Positions 41,601 to 51,678 of a DNA stretch of 58,718 bases are shown here, one piece after another. The stretch's first letter is position 1. Every line of letters begins with the position of its first letter. The translations under genes were made by a program, and so were the position numbers. The stretch is from Planctomycetaceae bacterium (GTDB taxonomy: Bacteria; Planctomycetota; Planctomycetia; Pirellulales; Pirellulaceae). Under the pieces are notes generated by a model. That model had not been told where the DNA came from. It did not search any database and was given only the letters and a program-made list of their open reading frames with translations. The stretch covers positions 1 through 58,718 of the forward strand of contig JAAYDI010000143.1 of assembly GCA_012729315.1 (NCBI GenBank), read 5' to 3'.

Positions 41601-44600
41601 CGCTGTACACCGCCTGCTGGACGCTGCTGCTCACCGCGCCCCGGCAGCTAATGCAGACTCTGCGCCGATGGCTGCCCGCAGCGCGTGGTTACAGCGCCGG
41701 ACTGACTGACCTGACGCGCGATACGGCGTTCGCAGTGGGCACCTTGCCCCTGCTCGGTCTGACCTTGCTGGCCACCGCGCAGCTGGCTTGCGGCACGGCC
41801 TGGAACGGCCCGCTGACAGACACATGGTTCGCCCGTATCACGCCGGCCGTGTCTTACGCCGTACCGGTGGCCGTCCTGGCCGTCACCGCGCTGATGCACG
41901 CCGCGCGGGAGGGCAGGGCAGTCTACGCGCTGTTCGGGGCCGTCATGTGCGAGTGCGCGCTCGCCCTGGCGGTCGTCCTGGATCAAGCGGTGCCACGTGC
42001 CGGCTGGACGGTGGCCCAATCGGTGACGCTGGTTCAGACCTTGACGGCCGGACTCGCCGGGTATGGGTTGATCTGGCTGGCGCTGTCACGGTGGATCGAA
42101 CGCGACGCTGCCCGCCTGCGGCGCCCCCTGTTAAAAGTGCAGATTGCCGGTACCGGTCTGGCGGCCGCCGGTTTGGCGGCTTGGGCTGTGGCCTGCCTGT
42201 TCGTTGATGTGCACGATGCGGCACCGGCGCTGGAATACCTGGGACGGTGGCCGAGTTACCTGGCGGTCGGATTGGCGGTCGCCGCGGTCGCCTGGTTCAC
42301 GCACCGCGATGCACGGTACCTGGCCGGCCTTGCGGTGGGCGCACCGGTGGTTCTGGCACCGATCGTGGCAGCAAGCATCTGCCCGGCAACTGTCGCCAGG
42401 CCGTGCGACGGGTATCAGCTGTTGATCAGCATCTGGCTGGGCATCGGCCTGAGCGCGGCAGTGGCGGTCTGCTGGCAGCGTCTTCTGGGGCAAGATCAGC
42501 CGTGGTTGGCGGTGGTGCGGCGTGCCAGCGCAGCACTGGGCCTGGCAGTCTTCGTGCTGAACTTGGGTGCCGAATGGCCGGCAACGTGGTGGACCATCGG
42601 AGTCTACGGTGGGCTCGCCGCGCTGTGGACCGTGTTGGGGATTGGCTGCCGGTCGCAGTGGTGCGCTTGCGCATCGGTCGTCAGTCTGCTGTGCGGCGCG
42701 TGGTTGCTGTGGGAGCACGTGGCGGTCCGCGCCGGACTGAGTGGGATCGCTGGCTGCTACTACGTGACCATCCTGACCGGCACGGTGGCGGCACTGATCT
42801 GGCTGCTGGTGGAGATCTGGTATCAGCACGCGCGGCACGAGTCGTTCGACCCGCGTCCGGGGCGGTTCCGGGTGCACGCCGTTCTGGTATGGGGGCTGAC
42901 GGCTCTCCTGGGCGCGCAGGTGGCGGAGGATGCGATGGCCACCATCGTTGCCGGTCGCAACGCGGGGGGGATGAGTCTGACGATCACCGATTTCCTGGGA
43001 ATCACGGCGCTCGTAGCGATGGGCATCCTGCTGGTCGCCACGCTGTGGGACCAGCGCCTGCGCGCGTCTCTGCTCGCGCTGTATCTTTGGGGCCTGACGA
43101 CCCTCGGCATGGCGGTGCGGCTGTTGGATCAACTGACGGATCAGGGCGCCGCGTTGACGGTGATGGCGGCCTGCCTGGCCGGCGCGGGCTATATCGCCTT
43201 GACCGGGCACTTGTGGAAATCGGGAGTTCGGCTCGCGCAGTGGGGTGCGCGGCTGCACATCCCGCACCCTGTCGCCAGGCTGGAGCACGCCGGGCGCTGG
43301 CTCCCGGCCCTGTCCGTGCTGGGCACCGTGTTGCTCTGCCTGCTCGGTTTCGTCACGGTGTTCGTGGCGGACGATCGTGCCATGCGCATGGGGGCAGCCT
43401 TCGCGCCGGGGCTGCTGGCCTATGGCATCGGCTGCCTCGCGCAGGGCGCGCGGCGCGGTGCGATGCAGTGCCTCGCGCTGCTCGTGCTGAGCCTGGCCGC
43501 GGTCTACATCGGCTGGGCCGACGTCGGCGTGGCAGCGGAGCAGGCCCGGATGCTGGCATACGCTGCGCGGCTGTTGATCAGCGTGGCCGGCATGACGCTG
43601 CTGTATGCCTTCGTGGTTGCCCGCTGGATCGGACCGCAGAGCGGCTGGTACGAGGCGGTGCGCAAGGCCTCCCTGATCCTGGCGGCCATTACGATCAGCA
43701 CGCTGGCCGCGGTCCTCGCGCTGGAAGTCGCCTGCTTCACACCGCATGTGCCGGCCCCGATTACGACACTCGAAGTACTGGCCATCAGCGTGATGCTGGG
43801 CGGGTTTGTCGTAGCGCTGCTGTCCATGGCCCTGTGGCCCGGCAAAGACCCACTGCATCTGAGCGAGCGGGGGCGCACCGCCTACGTGTACGCAGCGCAG
43901 TGCGTGGCCGGGTTGCTCTTCGCCCATGTGTACCTGGCCCAGAACCAGCTGTTCCACGGGCGTTTCCGCGACTTCTGGCCGTATATCATCATGGCCCTGG
44001 CGTTTGGCAGCGTCGCGTTCGGCGAACTGTGCCTGCGCCGCAACTGGCGCGTCATCGCTGACCCACTGCTCCGCACCGGCGGTTTCCTGCCGCTGGTGCC
44101 CGCCCTGACCACCTGGACATTCTCTTCCACCAGCCCCTCACTCGTGCTGTTCTGCGGCGGTCTGGTGTATGTGTTCCTGGCCGTGACGCGCCGGTCGTTC
44201 GGCGCGGGCATCGTGGCCGCCGTGATGGGCAACGGTGCGTTGTGGGCCCTGCTGTCCGAACAAGGGCTGCACCTGTGCGCGCAACCGCAGTTCTGGCTGA
44301 TTCCGCCCGCCCTCTCTATGCTGGTGGCCGCGCACATCAACCGCGACCGGCTCAGTGACGCGTCCCTGACCACCATTCGTTACGTCTGCATGGCGATCAT
44401 CTACGTCAGCTCGGCCGGTGAGATGTTCATGAAGCTCGTCGTACCGGAGACGCCGGAAGACTGGCTGCGCCCGATCATCCTGGCCAGCCTGGCGGTCGGC
44501 GGGGTGTTCGCCGGCATCCTGCTGCGCGTCCGCGCGTTTCTGTATCTGGGATCCAGTTTCCTGCTGCTGGCGATTGTGGCCATGGTGTGGAACGCCGGTC

Positions 44601-44740
44601 GACTGGTCGACCACACGTGGCCCTGGTGGGTCTTCGGCATTTCCGCCGGCCTGGCCAGCCTGGTGGTCTTCGGCGTGTTCGAGAAACACCGGCCGGAAGT
44701 CAAATCGCTGGTCGCTCGCCTGCGGCAATGGGATGCGTAG
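38678..44740 (+). CDS. Giant polytopic membrane protein with N-terminal zinc ribbon
   Basis: The protein is 2020 aa. After a first helix (LFIGLVSFAVVVTLFAAVG) comes a zinc-ribbon-like motif with CxxC pairs at Cys50/53 and Cys64/67 (CRCTRCGQPG and CRECGHES). A 150-residue soluble Ala/Pro-rich stretch follows. From about residue 215, dozens of hydrophobic helices follow in arrays to the C-terminus. SFLDEKNIRWGELASGMLILGSVIGLVIS just before the first array recalls DUF2157-type membrane proteins. No catalytic motif, ATPase or transporter signature is seen. It may be an envelope or internal-membrane structural protein. The start is GTG with GGGAG 7 bases upstream. It follows the DUF1080 gene by 146 bp and ends 25 bp from a convergent gene. 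Confidence 0.85.
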   Translation: MEDLFIGLVSFAVVVTLFAAVGHALWMAGAAILRKVFRIGKKGRLPTCRCTRCGQPGVLEPSICRECGHESQTARRRSLTSAIRQIKQYHTRYGLDPTVFDHALQALTAAEQHLLGAVASDVASDVQQRQVAPTAAADGVPRPPQEVVHTRPRPACDPAVLEMPAAAAGATAPAVPDFARDTPPAPAAFSPRRTLADMLQSFLDEKNIRWGELASGMLILGSVIGLVISLRATLVEISERIRYFPALLFLLGIIAIHGAGLYTLRRWRLRATSRGVLIIALLLVPLGFVAGILLSGPDAEQRAVTDPLYLAAVTVGLVSYGTLTAVSARALFAEGWWRFVVAIMGTAAGQLLINRLADADLTSTSLLRTTALFLVPLASFLAATLTQLFLIAQRARLSRARAAQTFTLLGTAGFALAVAVGLLLYRAGTVQATLAALSPSLSLAAAVVLGIGMSVHTRCAARTAAETRTVGTALAVLGGLLMAGTMFLAWPLPPVLIAVAAVTAGAFLCLACLGNVPVLHAGAAAAATWAGLLTFLRQTVPLAESAAAGTELVRALVMGRSALALAVAAVALGAIGCWCRRRQLAAVARGYLSTAGAVAAISAAIGLYAGFWTGVDAAWTTLLFACLATAGLTASWCWPIQPMAKPQRGPFGWWRTQRAITLFGAAASLVTLVHLLGWNTWVAAQLAAWQWTIARPVLWALIGHGVFMELLALSARRWHRTAWAVGGGTVEGREALSRELIVPLATCGVLSAVLAVPGALSFGRSTLGAQAAYVGMIAAVWTMAGVAMRVPRLISGAYVATTVALGLAVAAGAAAQPWPEPVLGNLQHVQWQALALGLWCAAVFAACSAVPQRRVAHFLLTEVSGGLNRGLLVGLIALMAGLGLVGCQPGALVELGYIAPDHAWATDAWHTQAYQVFGLLAWLSVALALGAAIVPHGSQFGSLAAIALTASLPLLVAGRWESGWAVASACRWAFALYTACWTLLLTAPRQLMQTLRRWLPAARGYSAGLTDLTRDTAFAVGTLPLLGLTLLATAQLACGTAWNGPLTDTWFARITPAVSYAVPVAVLAVTALMHAAREGRAVYALFGAVMCECALALAVVLDQAVPRAGWTVAQSVTLVQTLTAGLAGYGLIWLALSRWIERDAARLRRPLLKVQIAGTGLAAAGLAAWAVACLFVDVHDAAPALEYLGRWPSYLAVGLAVAAVAWFTHRDARYLAGLAVGAPVVLAPIVAASICPATVARPCDGYQLLISIWLGIGLSAAVAVCWQRLLGQDQPWLAVVRRASAALGLAVFVLNLGAEWPATWWTIGVYGGLAALWTVLGIGCRSQWCACASVVSLLCGAWLLWEHVAVRAGLSGIAGCYYVTILTGTVAALIWLLVEIWYQHARHESFDPRPGRFRVHAVLVWGLTALLGAQVAEDAMATIVAGRNAGGMSLTITDFLGITALVAMGILLVATLWDQRLRASLLALYLWGLTTLGMAVRLLDQLTDQGAALTVMAACLAGAGYIALTGHLWKSGVRLAQWGARLHIPHPVARLEHAGRWLPALSVLGTVLLCLLGFVTVFVADDRAMRMGAAFAPGLLAYGIGCLAQGARRGAMQCLALLVLSLAAVYIGWADVGVAAEQARMLAYAARLLISVAGMTLLYAFVVARWIGPQSGWYEAVRKASLILAAITISTLAAVLALEVACFTPHVPAPITTLEVLAISVMLGGFVVALLSMALWPGKDPLHLSERGRTAYVYAAQCVAGLLFAHVYLAQNQLFHGRFRDFWPYIIMALAFGSVAFGELCLRRNWRVIADPLLRTGGFLPLVPALTTWTFSSTSPSLVLFCGGLVYVFLAVTRRSFGAGIVAAVMGNGALWALLSEQGLHLCAQPQFWLIPPALSMLVAAHINRDRLSDASLTTIRYVCMAIIYVSSAGEMFMKLVVPETPEDWLRPIILASLAVGGVFAGILLRVRAFLYLGSSFLLLAIVAMVWNAGRLVDHTWPWWVFGISAGLASLVVFGVFEKHRPEVKSLVARLRQWDA

Positions 44741-44765
44741 CGCCGCTACCTGTTCAGGTCTGGCA

Positions 44766-46109
44766 TCAGAGCGTCACGGTCGTACCGGGGACGGGGATGG
44801 GATAGTCACCATCCTGGTCAGGGCAGGTGGGAGCATGGTCGGCGAGCGACGTGAGGACTGAGGTGTTGGCCAGGGTGACGTGGGACGCGAGCGCTTCGTC
44901 CCACCGGATGCGCTGGCCGGAGTAGGCAGCGAGCCGCCCGAGGATGGCGGTCAACGTGCTGTGAGCTCCGTACTGCCCTTCGTTGGGCACGCGTCCGGCA
45001 CGCAGGTCGGCCAGCAGATCGTGCTGTTCCTGCTGGTGCCCGTCCCGCGTCGCCTGGGTGCGCCAGACGATGGTCCCCGACCGGTCGTAGATCTTCCCGC
45101 CGCTGATGTCAGCCGAGCCGCTCGTCCCGTCCACATGTTCAGAGACGCGATTCCAGCAGTTCCGGATATGACGGCTCTGGCTGAACACGCGAACGCCGTT
45201 CGGATACGTGAACTCGCAGAAGAAATGGTCGTAGATCTGACCGAAGTCCCGGCCTTCGTTGCCGCGGCGTTTGCGGACCTCCCGCCCCCCTTGGGCGTTG
45301 ACTTCGACGGGCAGGTCCTGGATCAGCCAGTTGGCCACATCCAGGTTCTGCACGTGTTGCTCGACGATATGGTCGCCGCTGAGCCAGGTGAAGTAGTACC
45401 AGTTGCGCAACTGGTACTCCAACTCGCTCTGGGTGGGCTGGCGGGGGCACGTTCCGACGCCGCCACCGTTCCAGTACACGCGGAGGGTGACGAAGTCGCC
45501 GACCTGGCCGCTGTGCAGCTGTGCGATGGTTTCGCGATAGGCCGGTTCGTGCCGTCGTTGCAGACCGACGGCGACGGCCAGATTCTTGCGCTCGGCTTCG
45601 GCCGATGCGTCGAGCACGCGGCGCACGCCGGGCACATCGACAGCCACCGGCTTCTCGAGGAACACGTGCTTCCCGGCCGCCACGGCAGCCTCGAACTGCT
45701 GCGGGCGAAACCCGGGCGGGGTGGCCAGAATGACCAGCTCGACATCTGTCTCGAGCAGCTGCCGGTACGCCTCCAGGCCGGTGAAGCGGCGTTCGGGCGG
45801 CAGGTCGAGTTGGTCGCCATGCCGGCTGCGGAGCTGGCGGTACGCAGCCTGTAGACGATCGGGAAACACATCGGCCAGCGCCACCAGGCGCACGGGCCCG
45901 CTGGTGGTGTTGAGCATCTGTATGGCGGCCGCCGTGCCGCGCGATCCGCAGCCGATCAGGCCGATCCGTATCACGTCCGTGCCGCGCGCGTGGGCAGTCC
46001 GCCCAATGCCCAGTCCTCCCGCGACCAGGATCGAGGAGGTGCGGATGAAATCACGCCGTGACGGCTGGTTCCCCGGCGTGGAATCGGGCACGTTGGTCAC
46101 ATTGGTCAC
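44766..46109 (-). CDS. Tat-exported Gfo/Idh/MocA family oxidoreductase
   Basis: The protein (447 aa from a GTG start) carries a twin-arginine leader (SRRDFIRTSSILVAGGLG). The Rossmann loop is RIGLIGCGSRGTAAA, followed by ALADVF, then HVFLEKPVAVD with the family lysine. Further landmarks are VGLQRRHEPAYRETI and a C-terminal domain with YFTWLSGDHIVEQHVQNLDVANW, where paired histidines usually mark the sugar site. It is an NAD(P)-dependent sugar dehydrogenase or redox glycosidase of unknown specificity, acting outside the cytoplasm. GTG is chosen because GGAG is 5 bases upstream; two further in-frame GTG codons follow within seven codons. It lies 232 bp after the FGE-like gene on the same strand, possibly in one transcript. 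Confidence 0.9.
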   Translation of the reverse strand: MTNVTNVPDSTPGNQPSRRDFIRTSSILVAGGLGIGRTAHARGTDVIRIGLIGCGSRGTAAAIQMLNTTSGPVRLVALADVFPDRLQAAYRQLRSRHGDQLDLPPERRFTGLEAYRQLLETDVELVILATPPGFRPQQFEAAVAAGKHVFLEKPVAVDVPGVRRVLDASAEAERKNLAVAVGLQRRHEPAYRETIAQLHSGQVGDFVTLRVYWNGGGVGTCPRQPTQSELEYQLRNWYYFTWLSGDHIVEQHVQNLDVANWLIQDLPVEVNAQGGREVRKRRGNEGRDFGQIYDHFFCEFTYPNGVRVFSQSRHIRNCWNRVSEHVDGTSGSADISGGKIYDRSGTIVWRTQATRDGHQQEQHDLLADLRAGRVPNEGQYGAHSTLTAILGRLAAYSGQRIRWDEALASHVTLANTSVLTSLADHAPTCPDQDGDYPIPVPGTTVTL

Positions 46110-46341
46110 AGATGCTCCACCGCCGCTGCCACGGCTGAAGGATACGAACGCCTGCTGGTCGGCCTGTTCTCCCTGCCAGGACCACCTTTCGCTCCGCGCC
46201 GGGGGAAGCGTCTCTCGCGATCCGCTTCGCCCCGGATCCCGGCGCGGTGCAGGTTCGTGGCCCGCGCTGCTTCCTGTTAACTTTCCCGTTAACTCTCGAA
46301 GCCGGTTGACTCGGGCCGGGTGGCGAACCCAGCGTGCCGCC

Positions 46342-47466
46342 TTACCGGCCGCGATGACGGTCCAGCTTCGGCTCCATCTTGTCCCACTTGGCCTCCTTCT
46401 CCTCTGCGGTCGGCTCGACCAGCGGGCGAATGATGCGGAATCCCACGTGCTTCGCGTCGGTGTTGTACCACATGCTTTTGGGAATCTGCGGATCCTGCGC
46501 CTGCCACGAAGGATCGGATGCACCCCGCGCCGCACTGCGGCACTCTTCGGGATCAGCATCCCACGATCCGCCGCGAATCACGGTCGGGAAGATCTTCGTC
46601 GGCGTGATCAGCGGGCTGGTCACGCCGTTCTTGAACTGGCTGTAAGCGTCCTCGACGTACCCGTCGAGCACGAACTCCGCCACGTTGCCGTGCATGTCGT
46701 ACAGGCCCCACGGATTCGGCTTCTTCTGCCCGACCTTATGGTACGCCTCCTCGCTGTTGTCGTAGAACCAGCCGTAGTCTTCCAGGTCAGCCGGGTCATC
46801 GCCAAACGAGTAGGCCGTGTCGGTGCCGGCGCGGCACGCATATTCCCACTCCGCTTCGCTCGGCAGCCGGTAGTAGCGGCCGGTCTTCTCGGTCAGCCAC
46901 TGGCAGAAGGTGCGGGCGGCGAACTGGGTCATGCAGATGGCCGGGCAGTCCTTCTTCCCCATGCTGAACGTCATGTCGGTGTAGGGTTCGGTCGGCTGCG
47001 ACAGCTGGTACTCGGCCGAGGCCTTGTCACGTTCGGTCTCCGGCGCGTTCTTCAGCTTGCGGCGCTGAATGTCCAGGTCGAACATCCAGACTTCGAACGC
47101 ATCCCACCGAATCTCGTATTTCCCCATCCAGAAAGCGGGGATCTTCACCTTGCACTGCGGCCCCTCGTCATCCCCGCGCCCTTCTTCACTGTCCGGACTG
47201 CCCAGCAAGAACTCGCCACCCTTGATCGGCACCATTTCGATTTTCGCATCCGTATGCTCGATCAGCTCCGTATACTCTTTCATATCGTCTTCGGTCTTCG
47301 CGTCCGCATCCGGCACAGGCAACGGCACCCGCTGGACGTCCGCCGCATTGCCAAGCGAGACGATACCCAAAAGGCACGCGACCGCGATGAACGGAATGAT
47401 TCGCCGAGAACCGAGTTGTAACGGGTGCGGCAGCCGATTTACGCTAGACATAGACTTCGACTTCAT
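46342..47466 (-). CDS. Formylglycine-generating-enzyme-like (SUMF1) protein
   Basis: The protein (374 aa) has a signal anchor ([22 protein letters not shown]). A C-type-lectin-like SUMF1/EgtB/PvdO domain follows: [46 protein letters not shown], and [35 protein letters not shown] and GFRIIRPL near the end. True formylglycine-generating enzymes activate sulfatases; many bacterial relatives act on other substrates or only bind. The canonical pair of active-site cysteines is not evident, so sulfatase activation is doubtful. AGGAAAAGG precedes the ATG. Confidence 0.88.
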   Translation of the reverse strand: MKSKSMSSVNRLPHPLQLGSRRIIPFIAVACLLGIVSLGNAADVQRVPLPVPDADAKTEDDMKEYTELIEHTDAKIEMVPIKGGEFLLGSPDSEEGRGDDEGPQCKVKIPAFWMGKYEIRWDAFEVWMFDLDIQRRKLKNAPETERDKASAEYQLSQPTEPYTDMTFSMGKKDCPAICMTQFAARTFCQWLTEKTGRYYRLPSEAEWEYACRAGTDTAYSFGDDPADLEDYGWFYDNSEEAYHKVGQKKPNPWGLYDMHGNVAEFVLDGYVEDAYSQFKNGVTSPLITPTKIFPTVIRGGSWDADPEECRSAARGASDPSWQAQDPQIPKSMWYNTDAKHVGFRIIRPLVEPTAEEKEAKWDKMEPKLDRHRGR

Positions 47467-47561
47467 GGACCTTTTCCTGTAAGAGATACAACCATTCCTG
47501 TGAGAGATTCAACTAACCACCGATCAGCCGATCGGTGAGCCCAGCGCGAGACATCAACGAT

Positions 47562-48632
47562 ATGATACCCAACGCATGGCTTCTAGGGGTAGGAGTGGCA
47601 TGGGCCACCTGTAATGCGGGGGAACTCGAAAAATTCGAGTCCGTACAAGTACACATGGGATCCGATTTCGCCATTACATTGTACGCTGCGGACGAGGCGG
47701 CCGCAAACCGGGCATTCCACGCGGCGTTCGCTCGGATCGCAGAGCTCGATGCCTGTCTGAGCGACTATCTGAGCGACAGCGAGCTGGTCAAGCTCAGCGC
47801 CGCGGCCCCCACCGCAGAGCCAGTCCAGGTGAGCGACGAGTTATTCCCGGTCCTGTGGCAGGCGCAGCAGTGGGCGGAGCGAACGCAGGGAGCATTTGAC
47901 ATCACGGTGGGCCCCTTTACCAAGCTCTGGCGGCGGGCGCGCCGGGTGCGGAAGCTGCCCGACGACGACCGGTTGCAGCAGGCGCGGGACGCGACCGGCC
48001 ACCAGTTGCTGGTGCTCGACCCGGCAACCCGGACGGCCCGGCTGCTGGCGCCGCACATGCGGCTCGACCTGGGAGGCATCGGCCAGGGGTACGCAGTGGA
48101 CCAGGCCATGCAGGAACTCGAGAAACAGGGCATCCGCCAGGCGATCATCAACGCCAGCGGCGACCTGGCGGCCAGCGGCCCGCCGCCGGGCGAGCCGGGT
48201 TGGCTGGTCGGGATCGCGCCGCTGGAAGCGAACGCTCCGCCGAGTGTCTTCGGTTACCTCTGCCATCAGGCCCTGTCCACCTCGGGGGACGCCTTCCAGT
48301 TCGTCGAAATCGCGGGGGTGCGTTACTCGCACATCGTCGATCCGCAGACCGGCCTGGGGCTCACCGAGCGCAGCAGCGTATCGGTCCTGGCCCCGACCTG
48401 CACCGACGCCGACGCGTACGCGACCGCCGCCAGCGTGCTGGGGGTCCGCGCCGGGATGGAACTCACCGAGAGATTGCCCGACGTCGAGGCGCTGTTTGTC
48501 GTCGCGGAGGACGACCAGGTGGTGACGCGTCAGACGCAGGGCTTCCAGCGTTGGGCGCTTCCGGCCCGGCCGAAGACAGCCACCAGGACGACGTCACCGC
48601 CCGTCCCCGACAGCCCTGCCGCGCCGCCGTGA
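47562..48632 (+). CDS. apbE: FAD:protein FMN transferase
   Basis: The protein (356 aa) is an ApbE-type transferase that attaches FMN to threonine of membrane redox proteins. Visible motifs are HMGSDFAITLY at the N-terminus, FDITVGPFTKLWRRARR, LDLGGIGQGYAVDQAM (the flavin loop; most homologues have Lys where this has Gln), AIINASGDLAASG (NxSGD), STSGDAFQF, and GVRYSHIVDPQTGLGLTER. ATG with a signal-peptide-like leader (NAWLLGVGVAWATCNAG) fits the usual periplasmic location. An upstream GTG gives nine extra residues. No Rnf or Nqr target gene is in the window. Confidence 0.9.
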   Translation: MIPNAWLLGVGVAWATCNAGELEKFESVQVHMGSDFAITLYAADEAAANRAFHAAFARIAELDACLSDYLSDSELVKLSAAAPTAEPVQVSDELFPVLWQAQQWAERTQGAFDITVGPFTKLWRRARRVRKLPDDDRLQQARDATGHQLLVLDPATRTARLLAPHMRLDLGGIGQGYAVDQAMQELEKQGIRQAIINASGDLAASGPPPGEPGWLVGIAPLEANAPPSVFGYLCHQALSTSGDAFQFVEIAGVRYSHIVDPQTGLGLTERSSVSVLAPTCTDADAYATAASVLGVRAGMELTERLPDVEALFVVAEDDQVVTRQTQGFQRWALPARPKTATRTTSPPVPDSPAAPP

Positions 48633-48900
48633 TCTGACGCCAGGTCGATAATGTTCCGCGCCACGTTCGATGACTTGCGGGATCGGCCACGACGTCCGGG
48701 AACAGCGGCCCGGTTCGTCCAGCCTGCCAGCAGGATCCCGGCGGACAGGTGAGCGGCAGCGGGGGATGGGAGGACTTGTATCGTTGCGAGAACACCATAC
48801 GATAGACGGCGCCGGTGCGCGGTTGGGATCGGCTGATGCATTGAGGATCGCCTGCAGACCGGCCAACCGGCCAGAGAATCATCTACGCGAGGAACCCGCG

Positions 48901-49467
48901 ATGCGACGTTCGCTTGGCGCAAAAACGTTAATTGTCCCCACACCGATGTGGCTCGTGGGAACCTATGACAAACAGGGCAAGCCCAACGCCATGGTGGCGG
49001 CCTGGGGCGGTATCTGCTGTTCCGACCCGCCGTGCGTAGCAGTCTCGCTGCGTAAAGCCACCTACAGCTATGGCAACCTGCTCGAGCGGCGTGCGTTTAC
49101 GCTCAGCGTGCCCGCCCAGACTCAGATGAAGCAGGCCGACTTCTTTGGGCTGACCAGCGGCCGGGATCTCGACAAGTTCGCCGCCACCGGGCTGACTGCC
49201 GCGCGCAGCGAACTGGTCGATGCGCCCTACGTCGAGGAGTTTCCACTGGTGCTGGAGTGCAACGTCGTGCAGGTCCTGGAACTGGGCCTGCACACGCAGT
49301 TTGTCGGCGAGGTGTTGGATGTGAAGGCGGACGAGGCCGTGCTCGACGAGTCCGGCATGCCGGACATCCAGAAGGTGCTGCCGATCATCTTCTCGCCCGG
49401 TACTCGGACCTATCACGGTGTCGGCCCGTTGCTGGGTCAGGCCTTCGCCGTGGGCAAGGAGATCTGA
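48901..49467 (+). CDS. Flavin reductase / flavoredoxin-like protein
   Basis: The protein (188 aa) has the split-barrel FMN-binding fold of the flavin reductase-like family. [45 protein letters not shown] is its signature (quoted in parts: the VAAWGG turn and the PPxVAVSLRK strand are typical). [10 protein letters not shown] and [24 protein letters not shown]-like strands follow. These bind FMN and transfer electrons or reduce flavins. ATG is preceded by GAGGAA. It is a single gene, convergent with ilvD. Confidence 0.85.
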   Translation: MRRSLGAKTLIVPTPMWLVGTYDKQGKPNAMVAAWGGICCSDPPCVAVSLRKATYSYGNLLERRAFTLSVPAQTQMKQADFFGLTSGRDLDKFAATGLTAARSELVDAPYVEEFPLVLECNVVQVLELGLHTQFVGEVLDVKADEAVLDESGMPDIQKVLPIIFSPGTRTYHGVGPLLGQAFAVGKEI

Positions 49468-49528
49468 GATCGGAGAGATCCGAGATCCGACCGGCCGTCA
49501 CGTCGGGAGCGGGCCGGCGGCGGTGGCC

Positions 49529-49572
49529 CCCGTTCGCGCGGCGGCCATCGGCGGCCGCGTGGAGCGAACGGG
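49529..49572. terminator. Long inverted repeat between convergent genes
   Basis: CCCGTTCGC (49529-49537) and GCGAACGGG (49564-49572) form a perfect 9-bp stem. The 26-base interior is itself GC-rich and partly self-complementary. It lies between the flavin reductase stop and the ilvD stop and could serve both. No T-tract follows. Confidence 0.5.
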
Positions 49573-49590
49573 AGTCAGCCGCGCCGCTGT

Positions 49591-51420
49591 TCACCACTTC
49601 AACACGGCCCCGGTATCGGCGCTGGTCGCCAGTGCGGCGTACTTCGACAGGTAGCCGCTCTTGAAACGCGGTGCGGGCGCCTTCCAGGCCTGCGCCCGCC
49701 GCTGTAGTTCCTCCGCCGACAGTCGCACGGCGAGCTTGCGCGCGGGCATGTCGATCTCGATGATGTCCCCCGACTGCAACAACCCGATCGGCCCGCCCGC
49801 GGCCGCCTCGGGACTGATGTGCCCAATGCAGGCTCCTGCCGTGCCACCGGAGAACCGCCCGTCAGTGATCAGCGCCACCTTGTCGTCGAGCCCCACCCCT
49901 TTGATGGCAGACGTGGGGGCCAGCATTTCCTGCATGCCCGGCCCGCCGCGCGGCCCCTCGTTGCGGATCACCACCACGTCGCCCGCCTTGACCTGGCCGT
50001 TGACAATCCCCGCATACGCGTCGGTCTCCGACTCAAAGATCACCGCGGGGCCCGTGTGCCGCAACATCTCCGGCAGCACGCCGGCGGTCTTCACCACCGC
50101 ACCCTGCGGAGCCAGATTGCCGCGGAGGATCGTCAGCCCTCCCTCCGGACTGTACGCGTGCTCGACTTCGCGGATGCAGTCGCAAGGATCGAAGCCCAGC
50201 TGTTCGGCGGACAAGTCACGGATCGACGCGGCCTGCCGCTGGACGCTCATGCCTTCCACAGTGTGTTGGCCCCCCGCCGTGACCGCGGCGATTTCCAGCG
50301 CCTCCTGGCTGACCTGCTCAGAGCGCACGTCATACGCGGCGATGTTCTCGCCCAATGTCTGGCCGGTCACCGTCGGGCAGTCGAGATGCAGCAGACCGGG
50401 GCACCCTCGATTGATGCTGCCGAGGATCGTCGCCACGCCACCGGAGTTGTGCACGTCTTCGACATGATAGTGGCTGCTCGGCGCGACCCGGCAGACGTTG
50501 GCGGTACGACTACTCAGCACGTTGATCCGTTCCAGATCGTACTCTACGCCGGCTTCATGCGCGATGGCCAGCATGTGCAGCACCGTGTTGGTACTCCCCC
50601 CCATCGCCATATCCAGGATCATCGAGTTGTCAATCGATTCAAGGGTGACAATCTCGCGTGGCAGCAGGCCGTGCCCAGCTCCGAGCTTGTCGAACTGGTA
50701 GACCATTTCCACGACGCGTTTCGCAGCCTGGCGAAACAGCCGTTTGCGTTCGGCACTGGTCGCCAGCAGCGTTCCGTTGCAAGGCAGCGCCATCCCCAAC
50801 GCTTCGCACAGGCAGTTCATGCTGTTGGCGGTGAAGAGTCCGGAACAGGAGCCGCACGTCGGGCAGCCGGCTCGTTCCAGCGCCAGCAGCTCGTCGGCCG
50901 TGAGTTTGCCCTGCTGTTTGGCTGCGGCCCCCGCGAACACGTCAATCAGGTCGATCTTCTTGCCGTCCGCCGTCGTGCCCGCCTCCATCGGCCCGCCGCT
51001 GACAAACACCGTGGGAATGTTACACCGCACGGCTCCCATCAACATCCCGGGGACGATCTTGTCGCAGTTGGGGATGCAGATCATGCCGTCAAAGCAGTGT
51101 GCCTGCACCACCGTCTCCACACAGTCGGCGATCAGCTCGCGACTGGCCAGCGAGTACTTCATGCCGCTGTGCCCCATCGCGATCCCGTCATCCACGCCGA
51201 TGGTGTTGAACACAAACGGCACGGCACCCGCCTCGCGGACACACTGCTTGACGAACTCGCCCACGCGGTTCAGATGCACGTGGCCCGGAACGATATCGGT
51301 GTAGCTGTTGCAGACCGCGATGAACGGCTTGCTGAAATCATCGTCACTCACCCCGGTGGCACGCAGCAGGCTCCGGTGCGGAGCGCGGGCGTCACCCAAC
51401 TTGACCAGATCCGATCGCAT
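49591..51420 (-). CDS. ilvD: Dihydroxy-acid dehydratase
   Basis: The protein (609 aa) is a full-length IlvD/Edd enzyme of branched-chain amino acid synthesis that dehydrates 2,3-dihydroxy-isovalerate. Fe-S ligands are the cysteines in [27 protein letters not shown] and [31 protein letters not shown] and [24 protein letters not shown] are further signatures. The start [21 protein letters not shown] is the family N-terminus and has AAGGA upstream. No other ilv or leu gene is adjacent. Confidence 0.97.
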   Translation of the reverse strand: MRSDLVKLGDARAPHRSLLRATGVSDDDFSKPFIAVCNSYTDIVPGHVHLNRVGEFVKQCVREAGAVPFVFNTIGVDDGIAMGHSGMKYSLASRELIADCVETVVQAHCFDGMICIPNCDKIVPGMLMGAVRCNIPTVFVSGGPMEAGTTADGKKIDLIDVFAGAAAKQQGKLTADELLALERAGCPTCGSCSGLFTANSMNCLCEALGMALPCNGTLLATSAERKRLFRQAAKRVVEMVYQFDKLGAGHGLLPREIVTLESIDNSMILDMAMGGSTNTVLHMLAIAHEAGVEYDLERINVLSSRTANVCRVAPSSHYHVEDVHNSGGVATILGSINRGCPGLLHLDCPTVTGQTLGENIAAYDVRSEQVSQEALEIAAVTAGGQHTVEGMSVQRQAASIRDLSAEQLGFDPCDCIREVEHAYSPEGGLTILRGNLAPQGAVVKTAGVLPEMLRHTGPAVIFESETDAYAGIVNGQVKAGDVVVIRNEGPRGGPGMQEMLAPTSAIKGVGLDDKVALITDGRFSGGTAGACIGHISPEAAAGGPIGLLQSGDIIEIDMPARKLAVRLSAEELQRRAQAWKAPAPRFKSGYLSKYAALATSADTGAVLKW

Positions 51421-51678
51421 CGACGGTATCCTTTTCTGTAGGCTGAAGACTGAAGATGGAGGCTGGAGACCGTACTTTCTGAGAGCGCGGCCCCCTTTCG
51501 GACGCGCCAGCGCTGCCGGCGTCTGTAGCCAGCGGCGCGCCGGCAACGGGCAGCACCGCCCGCTAATCGACACGTTATCGACATCGGGGGGCAGGCCGCA
51601 AGTAGACGCGTCGCGCGGCGGCACGCCGGTCGATGCGTGTTATGCGGGTCACCCAGGGGGTACGTCAAGTGTCTCCTC

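Noticed and set aside
42131-43957. Long minus-strand open frame antisense to the giant membrane protein
   Set aside because: It is rich in Arg, Gln and His with no domain, and mirrors third-position GC bias of the plus-strand gene, which has clear helices and a ribosome binding site.
49819-51441. Long plus-strand open frame antisense to ilvD
   Set aside because: ilvD on the other strand is a full-length, motif-complete enzyme. The antisense frame shows no domain.
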